DNA of 52,881 nt from IMG/VR virus record IMGVR_UViG_3300020446_000014, positions 1-52,881 of that record. The stretch is one strand, 5' to 3'. Shown here piece by piece: positions 29,751-39,271 of this stretch. Origin of the DNA: a virus. The translations under genes and the position numbers were made by a program. The first letter of the stretch is position 1. Every line of letters begins with the position of its first letter. The notes below the pieces were generated by a model. It did not search any database, was not told the DNA's origin, and saw only the letters and a program-made list of their open reading frames with translations.

Positions 29751-30248
29751 ATGAAGTCACCATTCAAAATGATGCCTAAGACGCCATTTATGAAAGCGCT
29801 TGTAGGTAACCAACACAGATTGCCGGAACATCTTAAAAAGGCAATACTAGCTGCGCCAGCTAAATCATACGGTAAATCCCCAATTAAAAAAGAAGGAACT
29901 GGAAAAGATCCTAAAAGAAAAACTTTAGCAGAAGTAGGTAAAGGAGAATATACTAAAATTCGTGATTACACACCACAAGAGCTAGTTGAACAAGTTAAAA
30001 AAAGAGGTGTAACATCTGCACAAATTAAAAAAGAAGTAGCTGACTATAAAGCTAAATCACAAAAAATAAGATCAAGCAGTAAAGCAATTCCTAATTCTGG
30101 ATCACAAATGGCCGAAATACTTAAAGAAGGTGGAGCTGGAGGAGAAAGAGGTATTGCAAGAGCAGCTAAAAGAAGAGGTTCTGGTAAAAAGACTCCAATA
30201 AAATCTTACGGCAAAAAGACTCCTATTAAAAAACATTGCTATAAATAA
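29751..30248 (+). CDS. Basic proline/lysine-rich protein with repeated SPIKK/TPIKK motifs
   Basis: 165 residues, strongly basic. The N-terminus (MKSPFKMMPKTPFMKALVGN) carries the SPFK/TPFMK short motifs that also open the gene at 39264 (QSPFMKKPP). Repeats KSYGKSPIKK and KSYGKKTPIKK occur near residue 40 and at the C-terminus. Proteins of this type accompany structural genes in Bacteroidota phages. S/TPxK repeats resemble histone-tail minor-groove binders, so DNA condensation in the head is possible but unproven. Confidence 0.65.
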   Translation: MKSPFKMMPKTPFMKALVGNQHRLPEHLKKAILAAPAKSYGKSPIKKEGTGKDPKRKTLAEVGKGEYTKIRDYTPQELVEQVKKRGVTSAQIKKEVADYKAKSQKIRSSSKAIPNSGSQMAEILKEGGAGGERGIARAAKRRGSGKKTPIKSYGKKTPIKKHCYK

Positions 30249-30256
30249 TAATAGTA

Positions 30257-30496
30257 ATGCCTCAAAAATTATCACCTGACGCAAAGCGTCGCAAAGCAAT
30301 CCGCGACAAAAAAGTTGCGATGACACCGCGGCGCCGAGCTATGAAGGCTGAAAACCAACGTAAGCGGAGGGCTGCAAAAAAGAAAGGAAAAAATATTAAT
30401 GGTATGGATTACGACCATACTACAAGTTCTTTTGTATCTGCAAAACGAAATCGATCAGGATTTGGTAAAGGAACTAAATTAAACAACACAAAGTAA
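30257..30496 (+). CDS. Small basic DYDH-motif phage protein
   Basis: 79 residues. Basic helical N-terminus (DAKRRKAIRDKKVAMTPRRR) followed by GMDYDHTTSSFVSAKRNRSG and FGKGTK. This arrangement is one I recall in small proteins of marine phages near fibre genes. An HNH nuclease is unlikely at this size without further His/Asn motifs. Its stop overlaps the start of the fibre gene by one base. Confidence 0.62.
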   Translation: MPQKLSPDAKRRKAIRDKKVAMTPRRRAMKAENQRKRRAAKKKGKNINGMDYDHTTSSFVSAKRNRSGFGKGTKLNNTK

Positions 30497-33213
30497 TGCC
30501 AATAATTAATAACTACGACATAGACACAAATATAGATGCTACCGATTTTTTTATTGGTATATCGGGAGAAGACGGTAGAACTAGAAAGTTTAGTGCTACT
30601 ACTGTTTCCAACTTTGTGCAATTACAAGCAAATAGTGTAACAGACACAAATTTTTATTTAGAAAATGTTTCTGCAAACTCATCAACAGGAGACGTTACGT
30701 TTACAGTAAATGGATCTTCTGATTTAGTATTATCATTAGGAACAGCCGCATTTTCACAAGTAGATGATTTTGCTACAGCAACTCACGTGCATGCATTTTC
30801 CGATATTGCTACACCAAATATAGTAACATCAGAATATTTAAATGTTGGTGGCAACGGAACATTAGGACAGGTATTAACATCAGATGGAACTGGAGGGTTT
30901 ACATGGGAAAATGTTTCTGCAGTAGGTGATACTAATTTTTATTTAAACGGTATAACACAATCTGGAAATTCTTTAACATTTAGTGTTTTAGGTGGAACAG
31001 ATCATATTGTTGATTTTGGCGAAGGAGCATTTCTGTCATTACAACAAATAGTAGATAATGTACAATTAAATATAAATGTAAACGATATTGTAAATGCATT
31101 AGGCGGTTTAGCAGGTTTAAATTCTGTTGGTACTGCTAATATAGATGCTGCTTCTATTACCGCATCAAAAATTCAAGACGGTATAATAACAGAACAAAAA
31201 TTAAACGTATCAAATACACCACAAAACGGATACGTATTAACTTCAGATGGCGCTTCTGGATTTACATGGGTTTTAAATTCTTCATCAAATTACTTTGTAA
31301 ATAATATAGTAAGAAACGGTAACGCTTTAACATTTGAATTAGCAGGCGGTGCTGCTCCATCAACTTTTGCTTCATACACTTTAGGTGAAGCTGCTTATAG
31401 AGATGTAGGTACTAATTTAGGACAAGTAGCCGACGGGGCACATACCCACGATATTTCAACAATACTTAACGCAGGTGTTTTAGCAACACTAGATACAGTA
31501 AATACAGCACAAATAGATAATAGTGCTGTAACAATAGATAAACTATCTGCCTCAGGTACTGACGGACAATTTTTAACAATAACTTCAGGATCTTTAGCAT
31601 GGACAACAATTTCTACGGCAAATATTGATTTCTTATCATTACCAAACACACCGTCTTCTTTTGCAAGTCAAGCAGGTAAGGTAGTAAAAGTTAATTCCGG
31701 AGAAACAGCTTTAGAGTTTGTAGACTTTACAATAGATTTAAATTCTATAACAACAGCAAACGTTGGTGCACCTGGTAAAGTATTAAGTGTTGATTCAAAT
31801 GGAAATCTTACTTGGATTAATGTAACAGCAGGTGGTACTATAACAATATACCCAGATGATTTAAATGGTATAACAACCTACGGAACATCTGGCCAAACTA
31901 TTCAAACAAATGGAAACGGCACATTTAGTTATCATACTCCTTTTGACTATCAGTTTAGTTCTTTACTAAATACACCAACAACAGTATCAGGTTATGGAAT
32001 AACTGATGCAATGACAACAGCACATGACGCTAATGTTATTACTTCAGCAGATATTTCAAACTGGAATACAGCATACGGATGGGGTGATCATTCGCTTGTG
32101 GGATATTTAACAGCAGAAACTGATCCTATATTTACTGCATCAGCGGCTGGAGGCATAACTGCTACACAAGTTACAAATTGGGATACAGCTTACAGCTGGG
32201 GTGATCATTCTTTAGCTGGTTATATAACGGCTGAATCAGACCCTGTATTTAGTGTTTCGCCAGCAGGTACAATAACAAATACAAATATTGCAAATTGGAA
32301 CACTGCTTATGGTTGGGGCGATCACAGTACTCAAGGCTATATAAATAGTGAAACAACTACAACACTTGCTTTAGCTAATAATACACTTACATATACCGAT
32401 GAAACAGGTACTGCCACAAATATTGATTTATCATTATATTTAGATGACACAAATTTAGCTAGACTTACAAGTGGTACATTAAATGGATCTACAGGTATTG
32501 CAACATTTACAAGAGATGATAATTCTACATTTAATGTAGATTTTAGTGCTTTTTTAAGCGGCGGCGGTTTAACAGATACGTATGTTAATGCTGCTTCATT
32601 TAATACAAATACAGGTGTATTAACATTAACTAGAAATAATTCAGCAACAGTTGATGTAGATCTTGATAACAGATATTTACAAACATATAGTGAATCATCA
32701 ACATTAGATGATGTAGTTGGAAGAAATAATGCAACAACAACTACAGCGGTAATTCCTTTTTATTATGCAAATCAAGCAGCATTTCCAAGTGCAGGAACAT
32801 ATCATGGTGCTATAGCACATTCACACATTGATGGTACAATGTATTATGCTCATAGTAGTGCTTGGCATGAATTAGCAAATGCAGATGCAAGTAATATATC
32901 TAATGCTATAGGATATGCTCAAACTGCAAATGAATTTAAAACCTCAACTACATTTACTACAGATGTAGATTTTTCAACAGCTGCAGTATTTACACAAACA
33001 CTTTCCGGAAACTTAACAATGACATTTTCAAACGCTGGAATTGGTATGACCAAAATACTTTTAATTACGGGAGGTAATGGAGGTTATACTTTAACATTCC
33101 CAGCGGGCGCAACAAAATTAGAAGGTACTTATGATGATACCGTAGTAAACTTTATACAGGTTACTTGTACGGGATCAGGAGAATACTATTATACAATTTC
33201 ACAACCAGCATAA
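30496..33213 (+). CDS. Large repeat-containing tail fibre protein (905 aa)
   Basis: 905 residues of Thr/Asn/Gly-rich beta sequence. Repeats are obvious: LTSDGTGGFTWEN and LTSDGASGFTWVL in the first half, and three tandem 39-residue units with WNTAYGWGDHS in the middle (about residues 520-620). Near the end AAFPSAGTYHGAIAHSHID resembles segments found in phage fibre tips. No enzymatic motif seen. Likely a trimeric fibre or lateral appendage; the head of the protein (MPIINNYDIDTNID) may be the anchor. Followed one base later by another fibre-type gene. Confidence 0.75.
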   Translation: MPIINNYDIDTNIDATDFFIGISGEDGRTRKFSATTVSNFVQLQANSVTDTNFYLENVSANSSTGDVTFTVNGSSDLVLSLGTAAFSQVDDFATATHVHAFSDIATPNIVTSEYLNVGGNGTLGQVLTSDGTGGFTWENVSAVGDTNFYLNGITQSGNSLTFSVLGGTDHIVDFGEGAFLSLQQIVDNVQLNINVNDIVNALGGLAGLNSVGTANIDAASITASKIQDGIITEQKLNVSNTPQNGYVLTSDGASGFTWVLNSSSNYFVNNIVRNGNALTFELAGGAAPSTFASYTLGEAAYRDVGTNLGQVADGAHTHDISTILNAGVLATLDTVNTAQIDNSAVTIDKLSASGTDGQFLTITSGSLAWTTISTANIDFLSLPNTPSSFASQAGKVVKVNSGETALEFVDFTIDLNSITTANVGAPGKVLSVDSNGNLTWINVTAGGTITIYPDDLNGITTYGTSGQTIQTNGNGTFSYHTPFDYQFSSLLNTPTTVSGYGITDAMTTAHDANVITSADISNWNTAYGWGDHSLVGYLTAETDPIFTASAAGGITATQVTNWDTAYSWGDHSLAGYITAESDPVFSVSPAGTITNTNIANWNTAYGWGDHSTQGYINSETTTTLALANNTLTYTDETGTATNIDLSLYLDDTNLARLTSGTLNGSTGIATFTRDDNSTFNVDFSAFLSGGGLTDTYVNAASFNTNTGVLTLTRNNSATVDVDLDNRYLQTYSESSTLDDVVGRNNATTTTAVIPFYYANQAAFPSAGTYHGAIAHSHIDGTMYYAHSSAWHELANADASNISNAIGYAQTANEFKTSTTFTTDVDFSTAAVFTQTLSGNLTMTFSNAGIGMTKILLITGGNGGYTLTFPAGATKLEGTYDDTVVNFIQVTCTGSGEYYYTISQPA
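32062..32346 (+). repeat. Three tandem 117-bp in-frame repeats in the fibre gene
   Basis: Units begin at 32062, 32179 and 32296, exactly 117 bases apart. Each starts WNTAY.WGDHS or WDTAYSWGDHS and the first two continue with GY(L/I)TAE(T/S)DP. The third diverges after about fifteen residues. Confidence 0.85.
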
Positions 33214-33214
33214 A

Positions 33215-35518
33215 ATGATTTTTGGACCTCAGTTTATACACATTTCCTCATCTTCTGGTGGAGGTTCGGGATCTGGTCCTGAAGTTGTAACTCCAGCAAT
33301 TTTAGGGCTTGTTAAAAAATTAGGCAATAAGCTTTTTGCTACTTCAGCTGATGGCAATATGTATGAATCATCAGATAATGGTGCTACTTGGAGTAATGTT
33401 TCAGCGGTATCAACAACGCTGCATAGTCAACATACTTATAGTGTTAATGAAGAATCATCAAGATTATCATTTTCTGATACTAGTTTAGATTTAGTAACAT
33501 TTGATGGTACAAATAATGTATCAACAGTAAATTTTACAACTAGTTCAAATGCATTACAATTTTTAAAAAAAATAGGTTCTAGGTATTATGCTTCTGAATC
33601 TGTTTCTGGAGGTAATGCTTTATATTATACTACAGACAGTACGTTTGCTACAGGTTGGACATCACTAGGAACAGGCACAGCATCGCATTGGATAGAAGAA
33701 GGAAATGGCGTAGAAATTAGAGATAATGGAGGCACAGTATATAGAAGTACAGATGGATTTGCAACCTCTACAACTATATATGGATTTTCATCAAGTAGTG
33801 CTCCCCAATTAATAACAGACGGTAATGATAATTGGATTAGATTAGGCGGAGGTAATTCAGCAAGAATTTCTACTGATAATGGTGTTAACTGGACTAATAA
33901 ATATATAATAGAAGCGGGAGGAAGTTATCCTAGTGATATTATTCAAGCAAAAGCAGATACATCTGGTAATGCTTTTTATTATGATGGTAATTTTTATTTT
34001 ATGAATACCAATTATTCTAATAATTATACTCCTCCAAATAGAGCATATAAATTACCTGTTTCTGAACTAAGTAATACATATCCTGAAGCAACTGTATTAT
34101 ATGACTTTAATGTTTCAAGCAATCCAGCATTATCATCTTATACTTCAATAATTCCTTTATATATTTCATATACTAATAACTATGCATATATAAGTGCTTA
34201 TGATAATGATCAATTAGGTACTATAACTCCGTTATTATTTTCTTTTCAGTTATCTCAAAATTATGTTCAATCTTACAGTATAACACCAGCATCAAGTGGT
34301 TCATTTTTTGGATTTGACACTAATAATATACGGTTCCAATCTAATGAACATACCACCCCTGCAGAATCAAAAAGACTTTGGAATTTAGGAAATAATACAA
34401 TTCAAGTATCATACCAATGGTATATTGATACAACAAATTTAGAGGCAGGAACTAAATTATATACTTCATCTGGTTTAACCGATTTAGCAATGGGACCTAA
34501 TGGTTGGCCTGTAGAAACAAGAAACACATATGGGTATTATTTAATTAATTCAAATGCATCAAACCAATATAATGTAAACCCAGCTTCTGTAGATTATTGG
34601 GTTAAAGTAGATACAGCTACAAGCAAGGTTCTTCATGTGTACGCAGATTCAGATGTTACAGCAAATACATTAAAAGATCTTACTTCTAATGTAGGTACAG
34701 GTGGAACTGTTGGAACAAACGGTGCAATTTTCTTCGGTGATGGAAATACAGGATATAGCACTTATCAAGGAGCTTTAGGTGCTAATATTTCTAATCAGGA
34801 TTATGGTTATCAAATATATACTGATGCTGAAGATAAATATCCAAAACCAGGCGATAGAACTTATCTAACAACAACCGCTACATCATCTCAAGTATGGTCA
34901 TCGGGAGGTGGTGCTGGTAAGTGGTATCCTTTTTTATTAGAAGGTACAACGTCATCTAATAGTGTTTCGTACGCAATACAATTTGGTTATGCAAGTCATG
35001 ATGGATCAAACATTGCAACAACATCACCAAACCATAATAATGGTTTATTTATTACCGATATTAAAGATAGTAATGGTAATAGTATAACAGAAATTCCAAG
35101 TAATGCTACGCCTACTACACCTGCTGTTCCAATGGGATGGTTTGCTAATGCATATGATGAATATAGTGCGTTTTCAACAAGATCAAATGCTTGCTCAGGA
35201 GGATTTGCTAATTCAACAAGTATAAGAGTACACTTTAAGTCAGGAAATACTATAGCATATCCAACCACAACACAAGATATTATCGATGGATCACTCTCGG
35301 GTTCAGGTACAAATTTAGATCTGTACACTGATAGCAATGGCAGTCCAGCTACTAAATTCAGGGGTGGAGCTTTATATGTTGGTTTAGTTTATAAACCCAT
35401 AAGCAATCAAAATACTTCTACTCAACCTCAGCTAACTTTAACTGCTCTTGGAAGTTCAACTGATTATCCACCTTATATTGCAGAAGGAACATATGATTAT
35501 GTGCAGTCATGCCCATAA
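33215..35518 (+). CDS. Large fibre/spike-type protein with beta-propeller-like start (767 aa)
   Basis: 767 residues. The N-terminal third has BNR/sialidase-like turns (SADGNMYESSDNGATWSNV; VYRSTDGFATS; ARISTDNGVNWTN), the S.D.G..W pattern of beta-propellers. The rest is Ser/Asn/Tyr-rich beta structure, including NSNASNQYNVNPASVDYW. It follows the 905-aa fibre by one base. It could be a receptor-binding spike or depolymerase; no complete catalytic set is visible, so enzymatic activity is not claimed. Confidence 0.7.
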   Translation: MIFGPQFIHISSSSGGGSGSGPEVVTPAILGLVKKLGNKLFATSADGNMYESSDNGATWSNVSAVSTTLHSQHTYSVNEESSRLSFSDTSLDLVTFDGTNNVSTVNFTTSSNALQFLKKIGSRYYASESVSGGNALYYTTDSTFATGWTSLGTGTASHWIEEGNGVEIRDNGGTVYRSTDGFATSTTIYGFSSSSAPQLITDGNDNWIRLGGGNSARISTDNGVNWTNKYIIEAGGSYPSDIIQAKADTSGNAFYYDGNFYFMNTNYSNNYTPPNRAYKLPVSELSNTYPEATVLYDFNVSSNPALSSYTSIIPLYISYTNNYAYISAYDNDQLGTITPLLFSFQLSQNYVQSYSITPASSGSFFGFDTNNIRFQSNEHTTPAESKRLWNLGNNTIQVSYQWYIDTTNLEAGTKLYTSSGLTDLAMGPNGWPVETRNTYGYYLINSNASNQYNVNPASVDYWVKVDTATSKVLHVYADSDVTANTLKDLTSNVGTGGTVGTNGAIFFGDGNTGYSTYQGALGANISNQDYGYQIYTDAEDKYPKPGDRTYLTTTATSSQVWSSGGGAGKWYPFLLEGTTSSNSVSYAIQFGYASHDGSNIATTSPNHNNGLFITDIKDSNGNSITEIPSNATPTTPAVPMGWFANAYDEYSAFSTRSNACSGGFANSTSIRVHFKSGNTIAYPTTTQDIIDGSLSGSGTNLDLYTDSNGSPATKFRGGALYVGLVYKPISNQNTSTQPQLTLTALGSSTDYPPYIAEGTYDYVQSCP

Positions 35519-35612
35519 AACACTATAATAATGAAAACAGTAAAAACATATAATTAAATGTAATATACTATATAACCAAAAAACAATTTTTTAACCTTAA
35601 AACCAAATACCT

Positions 35613-35897
35613 ATGACGTATTTTTATTATAAGACCAATACATGGTCTAGTGAACCACAAGTATCCAAAGAAACCAAAAACCTTTGGAAAGAATATGCCG
35701 AAAAAAGCAATTGGCGAATTACACAATTACCTAATGGTTTTTATCAAACAGAATTTAATAATGATGATAACTGGCAAGGTATAACAAGAAGAGAAACAAT
35801 AGAAGGTGCTGAAAAAGCAATTGATTCTTCTATTGATCACTATAAGAAAAAACTCAAACTATCAGAGGGACCTATTGTAGTGAAAACATTTAAGTAA
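35613..35897 (+). CDS. Small hypothetical protein before groEL (94 aa)
   Basis: 94 residues: ETKNLWKEYAEKSNWRITQL, then TEFNNDDNWQGITRRETIEG and AEKAIDSSIDHYKKKLKLS. Eighteen bases before groEL. A 94-base gap separates it from the fibre gene. No family recognised. Confidence 0.62.
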   Translation: MTYFYYKTNTWSSEPQVSKETKNLWKEYAEKSNWRITQLPNGFYQTEFNNDDNWQGITRRETIEGAEKAIDSSIDHYKKKLKLSEGPIVVKTFK

Positions 35898-35915
35898 TAT
35901 TTAAAATTTAATTTA

Positions 35916-37466
35916 ATGGAATTTAATCATCCGAGTGAGATTGTTAAAAATTTATCTTTTAGCAATAACGCTCAAGACAAAATTATGTCAGGAGTTGACA
36001 AATTAGCTAAAGCTGTTGCGTCTACAATGGGAGCATCTGGTAAATGCGTTATATATGAAGATGCCTTAGGTAAACCAATAGTTACAAAAGACGGAGTGAC
36101 TGTTGCAAATAGCGTTATCCTTATGGATCCCGTCGAGAATATCGGCGCAACCCTCATTAAAGAGGCAGCTCAAAAAACAGTTAAGGAAGCGGGCGACGGT
36201 ACTACTACAGCTACCGTGCTCGCACACTCCATTTTAAAAGAATACTGGAAAATAGAAGATCCAGATATAAGAAGAATAAAAGAAGATATAAATAAAGCAT
36301 CAAAAGAAATATGTGCTTATTTAGAAAAATCTTCTAAAAAAGTTACAGGCAAAATGCTAGACCATGTTGCTACTATATCAACAAATAATGATGCGACATT
36401 AGGTACTATAATAGCAGATGCTTATAATAAAGTTGGTAAAGACGGTGTTGTACTTATGGAAGAATCTGAAACAGATGAAACATATGTTGATACAGTTGAT
36501 GGTGTACAATTTGATTCAGGTTTAAAATCTCAGCATTTAATTACCGATAAAGAAAAAAATAAAGTAATACTTGAAGAGCCTTTAGTGTTGATAGTAGATT
36601 CAGAAATTGAATCAATAAGAAAAATACAAAATGTTTTAGAGTATGCTATAAAAAACAATAAACCTATATTAATAATAGGTAATGTTTCTCAACAAGTATT
36701 GTCTGCGCTTATTATGAATAAAGTAAAAGGCAATATAAAAGTAAATATAATTGATCCACCTGGTTTTTCTTCTATAAGAAAAGAGATGCTAGAAGATCTA
36801 GCAATAATAACTGGAGCTAAAGTTATTAATGAAGAATTAGGCGATGATTTAGATTTAATAAATGAAACGTGTTTAGGTATTGCATCTAAAGTTGTAACTG
36901 ATGAAAATAATACTGTTATAGCTACTAATGTAGATACTGAAGATATAAAAGAAAGAATTGCGACAATAGACAAGCAAATAAAGAATGAAAAAAATCCTTA
37001 TTCTTTAAAAAAGCTAGAACAACGTAAAGCAATGCTTTCAGGTTCTGTAGGTATTATATACGTAGGTGCTGATTCTAAAATAGAATTAAAAGAAAAAAAA
37101 GATAGAGTTGAAGACGCTATTTATGCTGTTAAAGCGGCTTTAAAAGAAGGTATTGTTTCTGGAGCTGGAATTGCACTGCACAATGCATCTAATGAAATAC
37201 AAGACGGAACAAATGGTAGAGACTTATTGTTAAATGCAATAAAATCACCATATAAAACAATTCTTGAAAACGCTGGAATATCTTATGATAATCCCACAAA
37301 AAAAGGATGGGGTAAAAATGTTGTAAATAGTGAAAGCGTTAACTTAATTAAAGAAGGAATTATTGATCCTGTATTGGTAACAAAAACTGCATTAAAAAAT
37401 GCTGTATCAGTTGCCACAACAATAATGTCAGCTGATTGTGTAATATCTAATGTAAGAGAACAATGA
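35916..37466 (+). CDS. groEL: Phage-encoded GroEL chaperonin
   Basis: 516 residues aligning across the family: VTKDGVTVANSV (D of the KDG(V/I)T motif), EAGDGTTTATVLAHSI (D94, equivalent to the ATP-hydrolysis Asp87 region of E. coli), an apical domain (FDSGLKSQHLITDKE; DPPGFSSIRKEMLEDLAIIT), and DRVEDAIYAVKAALKEGI with the second key Asp. It is shorter than the roughly 548-residue bacterial protein and ends at ISNVREQ without the GGM-repeat tail. ATP-driven folding chamber in the cytoplasm. The next gene, overlapping by four bases, encodes a GroES, so order is EL-ES, opposite to most bacteria. Confidence 0.95.
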   Translation: MEFNHPSEIVKNLSFSNNAQDKIMSGVDKLAKAVASTMGASGKCVIYEDALGKPIVTKDGVTVANSVILMDPVENIGATLIKEAAQKTVKEAGDGTTTATVLAHSILKEYWKIEDPDIRRIKEDINKASKEICAYLEKSSKKVTGKMLDHVATISTNNDATLGTIIADAYNKVGKDGVVLMEESETDETYVDTVDGVQFDSGLKSQHLITDKEKNKVILEEPLVLIVDSEIESIRKIQNVLEYAIKNNKPILIIGNVSQQVLSALIMNKVKGNIKVNIIDPPGFSSIRKEMLEDLAIITGAKVINEELGDDLDLINETCLGIASKVVTDENNTVIATNVDTEDIKERIATIDKQIKNEKNPYSLKKLEQRKAMLSGSVGIIYVGADSKIELKEKKDRVEDAIYAVKAALKEGIVSGAGIALHNASNEIQDGTNGRDLLLNAIKSPYKTILENAGISYDNPTKKGWGKNVVNSESVNLIKEGIIDPVLVTKTALKNAVSVATTIMSADCVISNVREQ

Positions 37467-37723
37467 GAGCTGTAAATAAGTATATTATAATAAAACCTAT
37501 TAAAGAAGAAGTTAAACCAAATAAATCAGGTTTAATAATTACAGAAAAACATCAAGATGAAATACGCTATAGAAAAGCACAAGTTAAATCTGTGGGTAAT
37601 TATGTAGAAGGTATTTCAAAAGATGATGAAATTTTTTATGATAGGTTTGCAGGGTATGGTATTGATTTTGATAATGAATATCTTCAAGTTATAAAAGAAC
37701 AAGACGTTGTTGTAGTATTATGA
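37463..37723 (+). CDS. groES: GroES-like co-chaperonin
   Basis: 86 residues: VNKYIIIKPIKEEVKPNKSG then LIITEKHQDEIRYRKAQVKS, matching the GroES start, mobile loop (NKSGLIITEK in place of GG-IVLT) and second strand; VGNYVEGISKDDEIFYDRFA and QDVVVVL complete the barrel. It overlaps groEL by four bases and would cap it. Divergence in the loop suggests adaptation to the phage GroEL. Confidence 0.88.
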   Translation: MRAVNKYIIIKPIKEEVKPNKSGLIITEKHQDEIRYRKAQVKSVGNYVEGISKDDEIFYDRFAGYGIDFDNEYLQVIKEQDVVVVL

Positions 37724-38160
37724 AAATAGAGCCTAATGATTTAAGAAATATAGGCCTATTAAAGTATTATAGATTAGTTAGAAAGTGGGCTTGTAAAACT
37801 TATAAATTAACTGATGCTGAATTAGAATTATTAATTCATTTTGATTGCTTAGGGACTTTTACACGCGATGATTATATTAAGGGAACTTATATATATTCCT
37901 GGGATAAACATAGATGGCAAAAACTAAGATCGAATGGTTGGATTGATATATATTCTAAACGTAATAAAACTACAATTAAATATAATGTGTATAAGGTTTC
38001 AACACATTGTAAATATATAATAAGCAGGATATATAGAATTCTTTTAGGAGAAGAAGACTTACCTGTTTCAAGAAGAAGTGTATTTAATAAAAATGCAACT
38101 TATACGGATAAAGTGTTTAACTCTGCTATAAATAGCATGAATAAAGATTTACAAAGATAA
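37720..38160 (+). CDS. Winged-helix-like phage protein (146 aa)
   Basis: 146 residues. LVRKWACKTYKLTDAELELL, then YSWDKHRWQKLRSNGWIDIY and a basic strand (SKRNKTTIKYNVYKVS) fit a MarR-like winged helix. The C-terminal tail is polar. It overlaps groES by four bases. The role could be regulatory or structural; the same layout recurs in Bacteroidota phages without known function, as far as I recall. Confidence 0.62.
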   Translation: MKIEPNDLRNIGLLKYYRLVRKWACKTYKLTDAELELLIHFDCLGTFTRDDYIKGTYIYSWDKHRWQKLRSNGWIDIYSKRNKTTIKYNVYKVSTHCKYIISRIYRILLGEEDLPVSRRSVFNKNATYTDKVFNSAINSMNKDLQR

Positions 38161-38483
38161 TGGCTTACAAAATGAAAAACACCGTTGAAAATATTATAAT
38201 GAATAACGGTAAAGTTGTAAAAACAAGCTTACCCGATGGAGTACACGGAGTTACTGAAAATGACGGTACAGTTTTTATAAATAGTAAGCTATCACCTGTG
38301 CAGCAAAAAATTGCTGAAAAGCATGAAAAAGTGCATAGAGATCAAATATTGAGAGGGGATCTTTCTTATGATGATGAAAATGTTTATTGGAAAGGAAAAA
38401 AATACCCCAGAAAATCAATGAAAGAAGGTTCTCCTAAATTAGCTTGGGAAGCCGAAGCATATAAAAAACAAAATAAAAAATAA
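38160..38483 (+). CDS. Small putative zinc metallopeptidase-like protein (HEKVH)
   Basis: 107 residues. EKHEKVHRDQILRGDLSYDD contains HExxH, the zinc protease signature, and an acidic residue follows in WEAEAYKK. The N-terminal part (SLPDGVHGVTENDGTVFINS) is a beta region that in small metallopeptidases precedes the motif. It lies among structural and lysis genes, so a role in virion maturation or peptidoglycan processing is possible. The motif is clear; activity is inferred. Confidence 0.62.
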   Translation: MAYKMKNTVENIIMNNGKVVKTSLPDGVHGVTENDGTVFINSKLSPVQQKIAEKHEKVHRDQILRGDLSYDDENVYWKGKKYPRKSMKEGSPKLAWEAEAYKKQNKK

Positions 38484-38488
38484 AAAAA

Positions 38489-38626
38489 ATGGATATTCCT
38501 ATTACTAAAAAAGTGCACGCATTCAAATCAGCTTCAAAAGAAGAAATTTGCCCAACTTGTAAAGAGCCTATTGGAAATAGCAAATATTGTGATAGACCAT
38601 ATTTGCATGTAAGGGGCGGAAAATAA
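38489..38626 (+). CDS. Small zinc-ribbon-like protein (45 aa)
   Basis: ATG at 38489 to TAA at 38626. Contains EICPTCKEPIGNSKYCDRPY, that is CxxC followed by a third Cys and then His (LHV), a one-knuckle zinc site. Six bases after the metallopeptidase-like gene. Unknown role. Confidence 0.57.
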   Translation: MDIPITKKVHAFKSASKEEICPTCKEPIGNSKYCDRPYLHVRGGK

Positions 38627-38639
38627 TATTAATAAAAAA

Positions 38640-38786
38640 ATGAAAATAAAAGCGCCAAAAGGATATCATTGGATGAAATCAGGCAAAGGACTTCCAAAGC
38701 TTATGAAACATAAAGGTAAATATAAACCTCACAAGGGGGCAAGTTTGTCTTTTAATTTTGAAATACAAAAAATACATAAAAAATAA
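38640..38786 (+). CDS. Small basic phage protein (48 aa)
   Basis: ATG at 38640 to TAA at 38786. Product: MKIKAPKGYHWMKSGKGLPK, then KYKPHKGASLSFNFEI. The APKGYHWMK...LMKH...PHKGASL pattern is a small-protein motif I recall from marine phages, next to structural genes. Basic and probably nucleic-acid or virion associated; function unknown. Confidence 0.6.
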   Translation: MKIKAPKGYHWMKSGKGLPKLMKHKGKYKPHKGASLSFNFEIQKIHKK

Positions 38787-38803
38787 TTTATATTTAATTT
38801 AAT

Positions 38804-39271
38804 ATGACTAAAATCTCAGAACATATAAGTTTAAAAGAAGCTACTAGATCAAATACAGCTGAAAGAAAGGGTATAGATAATTTTCCTGATAATGATACAC
38901 TAATAACTATGCAAATAACAGCTGAGCACATATTTGAACCTTTACGCAATAATTTTAATGAACCTATTTATATATCTTCATTTTATCGTTCGCCTGAATT
39001 GAATAAAGCGATTGGTGGAAGTTCTCGGTCGCAGCATTGCCTTGGTGAAGCTATTGATATTGATGATATTTATAGTAAAGCTAGTAATGCTGATTTTTTT
39101 AACTATATAAAAGATAGGTTAGAATTTGACCAGCTTATATGGGAATTTGGAGATGATGAAAACCCCGCATGGGTTCACGTTAGTTATAGATTAGCTAAAA
39201 ACAGAATGCGTGTTTTAAAAGCTATTAAAGAAAATGGAAAAACAAAATATATAGACATTACACATGAGTAA
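38804..39271 (+). CDS. Endolysin, peptidase M15 family
   Basis: 155 residues. YISSFYRSPELNKAIGGSSR then SQHCLGEAIDIDD gives the zinc-site H-x6-D (H78, D85), and the second histidine is in AWVHVSYR near residue 124. These are the conserved residues of M15 (D-Ala-D-Ala carboxypeptidase / L-Ala-D-Glu endopeptidase type) lysins, which cut peptidoglycan cross-bridges. No signal peptide is seen, so a holin is needed for export; a 3TM holin lies 617 bases downstream. Confidence 0.88.
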   Translation: MTKISEHISLKEATRSNTAERKGIDNFPDNDTLITMQITAEHIFEPLRNNFNEPIYISSFYRSPELNKAIGGSSRSQHCLGEAIDIDDIYSKASNADFFNYIKDRLEFDQLIWEFGDDENPAWVHVSYRLAKNRMRVLKAIKENGKTKYIDITHE

